Part shown: piece after piece, positions 35,749 to 46,197 of the stretch
Position numbering within the stretch: position 1 is the stretch's first letter
How the letters are laid out: the number at the start of each line of letters is the position of its first letter
Assembly (NCBI GenBank): GCA_033297075.1
Contig: MU858057.1
Coordinates: 248,001-312,000, forward strand
DNA: 64,000 nucleotides
DNA from: Rhypophila decipiens
Taxonomy: Eukaryota; Ascomycota; Sordariomycetes; Sordariales; Naviculisporaceae
Direction: 5' to 3'
The notes under the pieces: model-generated
The model's input: the letters and a program-made list of their open reading frames with translations, nothing else
Databases searched by the model: none
Told to the model about the DNA's origin: nothing
Position numbers and translations under genes: made by a program

Positions 35749-37388
35749 ATGGCCGACACAGCAGCTGCGACCACCGCCCCGGCGGCCAACCTCAAGCCCA
35801 CCAAGCCCGATCAGGATGCCTTCAACAAGGCGCTCGAGAAGGCCAAAAAGGAACATGACGAAGTTATGACCAGATTTGTGAGTGCAAGCTACCTGCATCC
35901 AATTGGTCTGCTGCATGCGCTGCACGTTGCCGTACCACAAACAACTCGACCGGTTCATTTTCCCACTGACGCCTAGGGTCCGTCCAGAATGCCATCAAAG
36001 CCAAGATTGAGCTCGCCACTCCCAACAAGAACAAGGAGACTCAGACTCCCACCCAGAAGCGCCGTCAGGAGCTGATCTCGCAGCTCAACGAAATCCGCCA
36101 GCAACAGGCCGGCGGCAAGAGCAGCCGCAACGCGAAGCTGGACCAGATCAAGCGCCTCGATGAACAGGTCAAGTCGCGCATTGCCGAGCAGAAGGCCGCC
36201 CGGGGCAAGGTCGCTTTCAAGTCTGTCGAGGAGCTTGACCGCGAGATCCAAAGACTCGATTCCCAGGTCAACGGCGGCATGATGAAGCTTGTGGATGAGA
36301 AGAAGGCGCTCGGCGAGATCAGCAACCTGAAAAAGCAGCGCAAGAACTTTTCCCAATTCGACGAATCCCAGAAGCAGATCGATTCCCTGAGGGAAAAGAT
36401 CAAGGAGATCAAGGACAGTATGGAGGACCCTGAGGCTAAGGCCCTCAGCGAACGCTATAACAAGCTCCAGGCCGAGTTGGATGCCATCAAAGCCGAGCAG
36501 GACGAGGCGTATAAGAGCCTCTCGAGCCTCCGGGACGAGCGATCCAAGCTGCACGCCGAGCAGCAGGAGAAGTACCTGGCCATGAAAAAAATCCAGGACG
36601 ATTACTATACGGCCAAGAAGGCCTTCGGAAACTGGGAGAGGGAGCAGCGCGAGAAACACCGTGAGCGCATGCAGGCTGAGAGGGAACGGATAGCCAAGGA
36701 GCGCAAGATGGAGCGTGCCCAGAAGATGCTTGCCGAGGCCAGCGACCCGGCTTACCTCGAAGAGATCCGTCGCGCCAAGAGCCTTTTGCATTTCTTCGAC
36801 CCCTCCCACCACGCCCCCGTGAAGGCACCTCTCCTGGCCGACAAGGGTCTTGGAGCCAAGGACATCCGCAAGGTCGATGACTCGGGGATCAAGGGCATGA
36901 AGCTGCTGCGGAAGGAGGATCGCGAGGAGGATCTCTTCCCCTCTGCCAAGAAGGGAAAGAAGGGCAAGAAGGCTACCCCCGCCCCAACCGAATCCACCAA
37001 GTTCAGTTGCCCTCCTTCGGTTATTGAGGACTGCGCCTGCATCGGTATTGAGCCTCCCATGATCGCCACTGATGTTCCCGCTGCTCTCGAGAAGATCAAG
37101 GCCAAACTGGCGCAGTTCGAGAAAGACCAGCCCGAGCAGACTCGGAAGGTAAGATATCACCACAACCCGTCTACTGCAGGGAGCCAGTTACTAACATTCC
37201 AACAGAACATTGAAAAGGCCAAGAAGGAAATCGAACGCCTGGAGGCCGAGGAGGCCGCTGAGGCTTCCGGTGCTACCAACGGCACCAACGGAAAGACCGA
37301 AGACAAGGCCGTCGCTGACCTTGCTGATGGCGTCAAGGAGGCCACCATTGAGGAGAAGAAGGAGACCGAGACCGCCGCTGCGGCATAA
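35749..37388 (+). CDS. BFR1: BFR1-like nuclear segregation / polysome-associated protein
   Basis: Three exons: 35749-35877, 35988-37148, 37206-37388; 490 residues. The first intron (GTGAGT...GTCCAG, 110 nt) is placed so that VMTRF joins NAIKAKIELATP, matching the family; a nearer TAG acceptor at 35976 would break the frame. The protein is almost entirely charged coiled coil, with family blocks RQELISQLNEIRQQQ, KSRIAEQKAARGKVAFKSV, NGGMMKLVDEKKALGEIS and LRKEDREEDLFP, and a C-terminal ATG/NGT-rich acidic tail. BFR1 binds mRNA and polysomes at the ER and affects secretion and nuclear segregation in yeast. Divergent from RPB5. Confidence 0.93.
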
Positions 37389-38150
37389 TTTCAAGAAAAC
37401 CTCTTGCCAATTTAAAAGTCTAGACGTGTCGGGAAAACCTAGGCATGCACAGTCATCATATTTATTATATCATATTATATTCATTATTACTTTTATTCCT
37501 CAACCCATTTTCTTTCTCCAATTCCTCTCTGTCCTGTCTCCTCTACCTCTGTCCATTCTTCTTTCTTTCCTCTCTACATGTCGGGTTTGCCAAAAGTCGT
37601 GCTGGGAAACGGAATCAAGGAGCTCCTCGCAAAAAAATTGTCAACCTCGCGTTTTCTCTATTCCATTTTTGAATGCTGTAAGCAGTATGGGAATGAGCAT
37701 GGGTCAAAATTGGAAGTTGTAGAGAGAATGATGAAAATTCATGGCTATTTGTCTGAGTCATGTTCCAACTGACCCCTATGTATACTGGGCTATCCGAGCA
37801 CTTGCCATTCCCCTCAAGATACTCCTACAAAACATTGAGGTCGCCTCGAGGACTCACAGGTTATCGTGTTATGTCTGACTGTGGATTTACTATTGATGTC
37901 GGCCGCGGGGGCATCGCCATTACTGCGTTTCGCGAACAATGTTCATGTTTGAAGAGAACGTATCACTAGTACCCAAGTGACGAATATTACGTGATACTCA
38001 CTCAGGTTTGTCGACGGCGGTGGCGCAGTTTGTTGGTTCTTTTTTTTTACCCCTGAGCTATTGTACTTTGCTGCCGTTGTCCCCTAGGCAACAAAGAAAG
38101 CGGCGCTGATGGAATGGACTAGCTACCGAGCTGAGCGTATACTAGGTATA

Positions 38151-38164
38151 TAACCCTAACCCTG
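38151..38164. repeat. Telomere-like motif
   Basis: TAACCCTAACCCTG, two telomere units preceded by TATA. The same TATAACCCTAACCCT string recurs at about 51498. Confidence 0.65.
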
Positions 38165-38520
38165 ACTTTGCCTGGATCCTTGGTCAGAGAGATACAGCAA
38201 GGTACCAGGTAGGTAGGTAGTTGCTGCACTCACCGATCTTTTGGGAGACCATACGGTATTCTAGCCTTTAATATTTTTTCCCCTTGAAATCTCATCAAGA
38301 ACAATAGTTAGGACGTCTATAGTCGGACAAGATCCCATTATCGGTATCCTTGGCTTTGAGATTTCCAGTCCAAGAGACTCTACGGGCATGGAATCCAATG
38401 CTCTAAACCCTTAGATCGTAAGAATTATTATTATTCACTTGCCCATTTACCCAAGGTCTCTCTTGAACTCTAATCGTACAGTTGGTTAGTACACAGGCAC
38501 CAGTCCAATTTCACTTTCTT

Positions 38521-38681
38521 AGGACATTTATTTCAAGTAGTTGGAGTATTTATTCCGGTAAGTTAAGGCATTTATTCCAACTAGCCAAGGCCTCTTGTCT
38601 AGTCCAGTTAATGCATTTATTCTAGCCAGTCAAAGGCATTTATTCTAGCCAGTCAAAGCCTCTATTCCAACAAGAATAGTG
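38521..38681. repeat. 22-bp minisatellite, locus 1 of 3
   Basis: About seven degenerate units of 21-23 bp around the consensus AGGCATTTATTCTAGCCAGT. The best two adjacent units are at about 38609-38655. The same unit occurs at 49281-49334 and 51278-51475. Confidence 0.8.
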
Positions 38682-40332
38682 TCTAGTATATAGAAAAAGA
38701 CTAGTGCCCGTGTACGAGAGGACTGGTGCCAGTTTATATTTGGCGTCTCAGGAGGACCATATATATGTCTATTCACTCATTAGATGGATGCAGAGATGAA
38801 TACTCGGGGGACAGCAAAGCGAATTAATCCGGATTGCTCGATAACCAGGGAATAACGCCTTACCATAGTGCCGCGGGTGGTGTCACCAATATGAGTGACC
38901 CAAACTCAGGAGTTTAGCTGTGTAAGGACAATCTTGGTGGGAAAAGCACGCTGTGGTGTTAGCACATGAGTGTCAGTGGACTGATCTGACCGACATCCTT
39001 CTCACAGGCTCCTCTCTCATCGTGCATCTTTGCCGCTCTCACATTGGGCTCCCCACTATGGTAGGAAATGGCTGATAAAATACGGGTACGTACACAGATC
39101 ACTTGTCGAAGAGTACGGTAGGTAGTCATGATGGTTTGTTTTTATGGCGTGTAACAACCGATCCCCTAACTATACAAGGGAAGTAAGTTCCTTTGAAAGG
39201 GCTATTCCCATCTCATGGGCCTTTATCCAGGCAGCCCGTCAATTGATACAAGTTCTCCTGCCATGTTACAAGAATCGTGGGTTTGTCCCCGTCAACCTTT
39301 CAGTCATCACGATACCTACCGCGTTTCTGATCCATTCCCATCATCATTCCAACATATTTCAATTGCATGCACTTGTATCAAGCGAGTGATTCTCGCACAT
39401 CGATTGTAATGGTTTATTTGTGTGCTATATACACGGGGCGGCAATCAATCTGCTTTCATTTTGCCCCCATTTGATCGACGGTAAATCGTTGCAAAAATCG
39501 TGATGGATGAAGAGTTGAAGAGTCGGTAGATAGTTAAGTAATCCAGGAGCATTGCGGTATGAACAGGTAAACGTAACAAGTCGACCGGCAATGATATGAT
39601 TTCCCGAGTAAGTAGTCGACGAGTAGTGAAAAATTAGGGAGCTAGGTCAATCGCGCCTTTTTCGTCGTCATCGATCCTCCCTGAACTTGCACACAATCTT
39701 GGGGATTGCGTGTGGTAGCCCCCTAAGAAATCTCGTGGTTCCTCGCCATCGTGTCTGTCCGCCTCATCCCTCATTAAATAACCCTCATGCGTGTCGTGTC
39801 GGTGGTAACACCAAACCCTCTCCAAACAAGTAAGCGAAAAGTCCCTCCAAGAAAGGTGTAAAACTCCAGATGTGATCCGTCCCAGAATTGGAATAAAAAG
39901 AACATAAGAAACAAGCAGCAATCGTAAGTTTTGTCCGTCCGCCGTCCGGTTGTCCAAGAAGTAGTATCGATGCTCATACGAACTTCGTCGTGAGAAACAT
40001 GAATTTCATGGCGATATCTAACCAGCCGTTCCTAGAAGAAAAAAAATGAAATGAGAGCGGTCAATCGCGCGATGAAGAAACAGGATAACAGAGATTTTGG
40101 GCCTGGCCATGGTATGCAAAGTTGTGTCGTCAGGTGGAATCCGAAAACTCGAATTTGTCATTATTCTTGGTTGATCGTGATCTCGTAGATGGTCATGATG
40201 CGGATGGCGTTACCGCAGCGACTATCGGAAGCTGATACAAAGCAGATGATATCCTAAAGGGGATAGGCCGTGTCCAAATGACAGTTATGATGAGATCTCA
40301 TGCAGTACGAGACGGCCGGGATTAGAATTCTC

Positions 40333-41096
40333 TCAGAAGGGCGGGAAGTATGAGGTCGGGGGCGGTGGTGGTGGTCCCCTATTATAAGATCTTCGGCTCG
40401 GCGGTGGTCCGGGTGTCCTCCTCGGTTCCAGCGAGGGCGGTGTTCTTCCTCGGGGTAAAGGCTCTCTCTCGTGAGCATAGCTGGGCCCGCTCGCAACGGT
40501 CGGCGCGCCGCCACCGGGGCGCCTCTGAGCCTTTCGCATGCCGCTGAGAGCGCTGAGAGGCGGATCCTTGACGGCTGCTTCGTTGTCGTCGGGTAGAGTC
40601 AGTTCAACGAGGCTGTAGAAGTATTCGAGAACCTCGGGGTATCGCTGGACTGATGCTTGCCAGTCCTCGTCGATGCCACGTTTGAGATTGGCCTGGGCAT
40701 TTGCAACCTCACTCGGATGCGGCGGTTGGCGGTAGTAGCGATAGGCGTGTGCCGTGATGCTCTCCAGATGTGCCGCATGGGCCGTCTTGCGTCGCTCTGT
40801 CAGCAGTCGGAAGTACTCGAGGATATAATCCTGGGCATGAGCCCGCACCCAAGATCTTGAAATGGTTGTCAGCGCCATGATGTCCATGCGAGAGGCAGCG
40901 AGGCTAGGGCTAGGGCTTACCGTATATCATTGTATATCGACTGCATCATCCTGGCCTCAGCCTGCCGAACAGCCACCTCCAGACCTTTGGCCTCGCAGTC
41001 GCAGGCCACCGAGGCCGGAGCATGGCATATGGCGCAGTCCGGGTCCATCCTGATGACCGACTTCCTCGGCTTGTAGTGATAGTCTCTGGTATACAT
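40333..41096 (-). CDS. Conserved fungal protein of unknown function with CxxC...CxC motif
   Basis: Two exons from the right, 41096-40921 and 40855-40333, with a 65-nt intron; 232 residues. Exon 1 encodes MYTRDYHYKPRKS and a Cys cluster, CAICHAPASVACDCEAKGLE, which could bind a metal. Next comes a helical part (QAEARMMQSIYNDIR joined to SWVRAHAQDYILEYFRLL) with aromatic and charged residues, TAHAYRYYRQPPHPSE and FYSLVELTLP. The tail is Pro/Arg-rich and disordered, ending PPPPPPTSYFPPF. The splice joins CG|A for Arg and keeps a clean frame. I recognise no named domain; the ordered core looks like one conserved fungal unit. Function unknown. Confidence 0.85.
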
Positions 41097-43621
41097 GGTT
41101 TAGTATGTGGAGGGGGAAACGGGGGGAAGAATAATGTGTTCATGCGGTCAAAATAAAATTGGATTCGACTAAAAATACAAAAATGCAGTGTGCTCTCGTC
41201 GACAAGGATGATTCTTTTGTCGTCATAATCGTGATGCTCAGGGTCCTGCCCAGAAGGAAGAAAGAGGGAGGACGACAGTGCCGGCGACCATGAGAGAAGG
41301 AGGAGGGGATATGGCAAGCCAAAGGGAAAGGAAGGGGAGAAGGGCAGCCAGCAGATAAGATTGGACTGTGTTGTATGAAGCACGCGGTTGGAGGTTGGAC
41401 GAGGTACAAGAAGAATCAGAGGTAGAAGAGACAAGAGTGTGGGACGAACTGACCTGTTTCCTCAGAGCACGCAGCTGAGAGAGATAATGGAGGGGAAAGG
41501 TCACGAAACGGACGCCAGTGCAGTAGCAGCAAGTTGCAGCAGAAGCACGTAGGTCGACACGGCGAACGAGACAGTGAGCAGGGCGACAAGACGTGTGTGG
41601 CCGTCTGGCTCCCAAGTCTTGGGTCGGTATCCGTACGTCGAGAGCAGAGAAGCAGACGATGGGAGCGTTGCGGTGCGTTGCGTTGCGTTGCTTTTTGCCC
41701 TCACAGCCAGCTAGCACTCTGCTTCCTCTGTCCAAGTGTCGGTACTCTCTGGATATGTCGAGTCTAGAGAGTCGACTCTCTCTGAACCAGACCAGACGAC
41801 AAGAAGTGACTGGCAGTGAGAGTGGGAGCGAGTGGGATGGGAAATGGCCTCGTGGACTGTTGCAGAGGTTGGATGCTCGCACAACCAAGACGGGCTTAAC
41901 CACGTTCAGTCTGGGAATCTATGTCGTGGCTCGAATGCGGGCCTTTGGCAGCATTGGTCTGCAGGGTGCAGCGGCCCAATGCCTCCTCAGCCAGTCCGAG
42001 AAGAGCTCGATCTGCCCCGGGGCCCAATTAACAGTCAATTGCCCTTCGGGTGCCGTTAGTCTTGTGCACTATCTCCAGACCTCTGAGCCTGGGGAGTGTG
42101 GGTAGGGCGATGCAGAGTAGACGAGATGCAGCTGGTGATGGATGATTCGTTTATATTGAGGAGAAGGACAACAACAAGTCGACGCAGAAAGCGACGGCGA
42201 GGTTGCAGAGGAGAGGAGGGAGGACCTACTATGTAGTATCCCGCGGGCGAGCTGGGTATGCGGAGATGGACAACTAATGCCGGGTCCCAGAGTAGCGAGG
42301 TAGGACGGCGGAGGACGAGAGAATGGAAACGGGAGACGGGTGACCAGAGATGTTGGGGAAGGAGAAAGAAGGCGGCTGAGAAATAGGGGATAGAATTTTA
42401 TTACCTCACCCATCTACTGCACAGGTATTATGTAGGCCAAAGGGGAAGACAGCAGAAGGAAGAATTTGAACAAAAAAATCCAAACCATACATCTGTGCGT
42501 CCATGGCCGTCCTTTTGCCCCATCTGACTGTCTGCACTGACAGACTGTTACAACGGGACTGGTCTTGGAAACTGGCTGCATCAACTCTCTGGCCCAGCTT
42601 TCCTCATCTTTCCCCGGCCTGATCCGTTGCCGAAAAAGTGGCGGCTCAACGGAGAGTGGCCGCGATGGCCGTAGCATGGGTACGTTTTATGGGGAATCCT
42701 GGAGAAACGAGGAGAGAAAGGAGGCTGGAAGACGACGGGCTACGGAGTAGAGAACCCAAGGAAGTGTGAGGGGGGCGGAAACAGCGTGAGATGATTGATC
42801 CATGGACCGACTGCACTGCATCACCGACCACTGAAATGAACCAGTACAGTACTGTGGACACTTGAGCTGCATATTTCATGCCGTGCTGTGCAGAGAGACA
42901 CAGAAAGCGGAAGCACCTCATTTGTGGATGGACTCACCGCATATTCGATTTTGCAGAGTGTGAGAGCAAGTCACTACCCACGTCCCACGTCCCACGTCCC
43001 GATATATTTACAGTCCATCGAGTGTTTCTGCCAGTATTGGGACGTGAAAGAGCCGGTTGACGGCGGGACGGTGATGCGATCGATGCCAGTTGGCATCCAG
43101 ACCCACCGACTCTGCACGAAGCAGGGGGGAAATGGAGAAAATGGAGAACATGGTTCCTTCCGTCTTGGGGTGCTTCATACGGATGGATACCTTGGGCTGC
43201 TTCCGATCTGGAGATTGCAGTCTCAAGCAAGACATAAAGGGAAGCTGCAGCTCTCAGCTTCCTCATAGATGCCGGGCATTGGGCGCGAGACCACAGAAAG
43301 ACAGATACACAAAACCTTGGAGAGAGAGCAAGCCCAGATCCCGTGCCCATCAGAGCCTGCTTGTCGTTGGTGGTTCAGAAAAGGTTCCTTCCCCTCAGAG
43401 GAGGCTGGATTGACTGGGTCCGAAAACACGTCACACCCCCACCCGTCAGTCTAGCGCTATCTTATCGGGCATGTACCCCTGTCCCCGACCCCTGCAATCG
43501 AATCTTTTTTCCGTCATGAAGGCTTCCATGGCTGGCATCCAAGCCATGGACAAAAAGACAGGACGAACATAGCATTATATTTAGATTCGCGACGCCGGCA
43601 TGTGCCCGCCAGCTCTTCATT
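41097..43621. other. Divergent intergenic region between the Cys-motif gene and Obg gene
   Basis: About 2.5 kb with long chance open frames but no domain. It holds small tandem repeats: GCGTT-type units near 41665-41691 and three CCCACGT copies at 42977-43000. It should contain both promoters. Confidence 0.45.
42977..43000. repeat. Three tandem CCCACGT copies
   Basis: CCCACGT repeated three times, then CCC. CACGT is the core of bHLH-type sites, but the position (about 620 bp before the Obg start) gives no further support. Confidence 0.6.
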
Positions 43622-45370
43622 ATGGCTTCTCGATGTTGCCCTAACCCCAGAATATTCCTTCCTTTTCTGTACCCATCCGTCTTTTCGGCCAATGGCGTCG
43701 GTCTTTCGCGTCCCCGATTTGCTGCTGCCGTTGTCACGGCCGGCTCCGGGGCGCGGCGCGACAACAGCAGCAGTGCAACCGCTGCCGATGCGACGACGCC
43801 CGACTCCAACTCCCGCCTGAACCCAGCTCCCGATGACTACTCGATGCCCTATTTCGCCGACCAGGCCCAACTGACCGTGTTTGCTGGTCATGGCGGAAAC
43901 GGATGTATCTCATTCTTGCGCGAGGCTTATCTCGAGGACGGGCCCCCAAACGGAGGAGACGGAGGACATGGCGGAAATGTTTACATTCAAGCGACGCATG
44001 GCGAGACATCTCTGCACAAACTGGCCAGGAGGAGATTTGTTCGCGCTGGAAGGGGCAAGCACGGGCAGGGAAGTGCTCGTTCGGGTCCCCGTGGAGAGGA
44101 TGTGGTGATATCCGTTCCAGTCGGCACTGTTGTTACCGAACTAAGCCGGGACGATCCAGATGACGGCGGCCTTTTCTATGACCGCCCCATGACCTTGAAG
44201 GAGAAGAGGCGTAAGAAGCGCAGTCCAGCAGAAGAAGCCGAGCCAGAGTTGGACGAGCATGGGGATCCCGTCGAGCACCCAAACCTTCACAAGTTCCTGC
44301 TCTATCCCGGAATCTCGTCATCAGAACGCAAGAGAATTCAACTCCCTCCTCTACCTCGCCGAGACCGTTTGTTTGTGCAACCCAGACCTGGGTTGCACCT
44401 GGACTTATCCCGTCCGACGCCTCGGCCAATACTGCTTGCAGCAGGAGGTCTGGGCGGGCTGGGAAACCCGCATTTCGTATCTAGGGACAGAAAAAAGCCC
44501 ATGTTTGCTACCAAAGGCGAGCCCGCCATGTCTATGCAGATACAGCTCGAGCTCAAGCTCCTTGCAGATGTTGGGCTGGTCGGGCTGCCCAACGCGGGAA
44601 AAAGCACCCTGCTCCGCGCAATAAGCAACAGCCGAGCCCGGGTGGGCAACTGGGCCTTCACCACTTTGCAGCCCAACATCGGTACCGTTGTTCTTGACAA
44701 CAACAAAGGTCGGCCGACAGTGACCAGCTTCCGACGCCCGGCCGAGCCGGCCCCGATAGACCCGTACGACCCCGACCCGGTTGATCCCGAGGCAGAGACG
44801 GAACCGCAACAGAGAACCCGATTCACAGTTGCCGACATTCCCGGTCTGATCGAAGGTGCCCATCTCGACAAGGGACTCGGCATCGCCTTTCTGCGTCATG
44901 TGGAACGCGCTGGCGTGCTCGCGTTTGTCATCGACCTAGGTGCCGGCAACGCAGTAGCTGCTCTCAAGTCGCTCTGGAATGAGGTTGGATTATACGCCCA
45001 GATGCGCGAGGAAGAGGAGCGTGATCGGGAGCGAGCAGCCCGGATTGACTGGACGGCAGACACGTCGAATACAGACGACTGCTGGCCGGCGGCCAAGGTG
45101 TTTGAAGACGCCCCAGAAAACACCACAGGGCTTCACATTGCCGCGAAGCCCTGGTTTGTTGTCGCTACCAAGGGAGATTTGCCTGATACCCAGGAAAACT
45201 TCAAGGAGCTTCGTGAATATCTGGCAGTTGTGACGAACGGCACCGAGCCACATCCCAGCGGTGTGGATGGTGCCTGGACCGAGAATGTCGCCGCCATACC
45301 CGTCAGTGCCATCAATGGTCATGGTGTGCAGAATATAGTACACTGGACTGTGGGCTTGCTTGATGGCTGA
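43622..45370 (+). CDS. MTG2: Mitochondrial Obg-family GTPase (MTG2/GTPBP5 type)
   Basis: Single exon, 582 residues. A basic, Ser/Ala-rich N-terminus (about 45 residues) fits a mitochondrial presequence. The Gly-rich Obg fold follows: FAGHGGNGCISFLRE, GPPNGGDGGHGGNVYI and AGRGKHGQGSARSGPRG. The G domain shows G1 GLPNAGKST (about residues 321-329), a switch region with NWAFTTLQPNIG, G3 DIPGLIEGAH (Asp405), G4 TKGD (516-519) and a G5-like SAINGHG. Two fungal insertions are notable: a charged one within the Obg domain (around 190-240) and a Pro/Asp/Glu-rich one between switch I and G3. The family binds the large mitoribosomal subunit late in its assembly. G4 is TKGD rather than NKxD. Confidence 0.94.
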   Translation: MASRCCPNPRIFLPFLYPSVFSANGVGLSRPRFAAAVVTAGSGARRDNSSSATAADATTPDSNSRLNPAPDDYSMPYFADQAQLTVFAGHGGNGCISFLREAYLEDGPPNGGDGGHGGNVYIQATHGETSLHKLARRRFVRAGRGKHGQGSARSGPRGEDVVISVPVGTVVTELSRDDPDDGGLFYDRPMTLKEKRRKKRSPAEEAEPELDEHGDPVEHPNLHKFLLYPGISSSERKRIQLPPLPRRDRLFVQPRPGLHLDLSRPTPRPILLAAGGLGGLGNPHFVSRDRKKPMFATKGEPAMSMQIQLELKLLADVGLVGLPNAGKSTLLRAISNSRARVGNWAFTTLQPNIGTVVLDNNKGRPTVTSFRRPAEPAPIDPYDPDPVDPEAETEPQQRTRFTVADIPGLIEGAHLDKGLGIAFLRHVERAGVLAFVIDLGAGNAVAALKSLWNEVGLYAQMREEEERDRERAARIDWTADTSNTDDCWPAAKVFEDAPENTTGLHIAAKPWFVVATKGDLPDTQENFKELREYLAVVTNGTEPHPSGVDGAWTENVAAIPVSAINGHGVQNIVHWTVGLLDG

Positions 45371-46197
45371 TGTGAACATGATATTCTCGTGTATTCTATG
45401 TACAACTAGACTAAGCAAATATAATAAATCGACCACTTCCAGTGTTCAAGACCTTTGACGCCCTCGAAGGTACATGGAACGGTGCTCCGAACGAATATCA
45501 GATGCTCGCTTTCCTCAATGCTTGTCCTTGGAGACAGCTGTTAATGTTCATCTGATAAGAAACGTCCTCTTTGACAGCTTGTAACCAAGGGCTCCTGTTC
45601 AGGAGAGCAAGACAGTGAACGTCAATTTGCAAAGTCTATCTCAACAAGGAGGCATGTATGCTAACCAACTTAATATACGATTAGGATATGTAATGATTAA
45701 AGGAGCTTTTACTCCGTATGCTTGTCCGTATTGTCTTGTACCTTCCTGTCCCGTCGGACCGTCTTATTGCCTCTCTGTATCGTCTTAGCTGCTTGCTGAG
45801 TGTAAGATTTAGGCGTATTTATGCTTCAAGTCAGTCCCAGACAGCCCGCAGAGGCTAGGTGTATGATACGTGTCGTGTAATACCGGTAGAGCATCTGACG
45901 TTTCCATCCCAACTGGAAGTTTGCATCCAGAATGCCTGGACTGTTCCGATTCCACCTTCACTGTCGCTGCGCCTTGACGCCTTGCTTCAGTTTCAGGACC
46001 CACTTCGAGCCCCTCCCCCACATTACACAGAGCTGGGAAGTGGGGAGCTCGAGTCGCGAACCGCAGTGTCGCATAACTTTTTTTTCCGTTTGTCGCCTCT
46101 CTTGATCGACCTTACCTCAACTCAAACCCCATTATTCGCTACTTTTTGCATATCACAACAAGACAGAGATTTCCTGTCTTAATTGCGGTATTTGAAA
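45371..46197. other. Intergenic region upstream of the tRNA methyltransferase
   Basis: About 0.8 kb. No gene recognised. A T-rich tract near 46078-46086 and CT-rich sequence before 46198 fit a promoter and leader. Confidence 0.45.

Larger units (their letters stand above)
37389..40332. other. Repeat-bearing gene-free interval
   Basis: Nearly 3 kb with no supported gene. It includes a telomere-like box at 38151 and a 22-bp minisatellite at 38521-38681, both AT-rich, and a 32-bp segment at 38701-38733 that recurs in degenerate form near 51518. Confidence 0.55.

Noticed and set aside
35971..35976. CCTAG as acceptor of the first BFR1 intron
   Set aside because: With the strong GTGAGT donor it breaks the frame; the GTCCAG acceptor at 35987 keeps phase and gives the family-like MTRFNAIKAK.
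41238..41903. 221-codon minus-strand frame upstream of the Cys-motif gene
   Set aside because: Ser/Pro/Leu-rich with no domain or splice logic; it crosses the 5' region of a well-supported gene.
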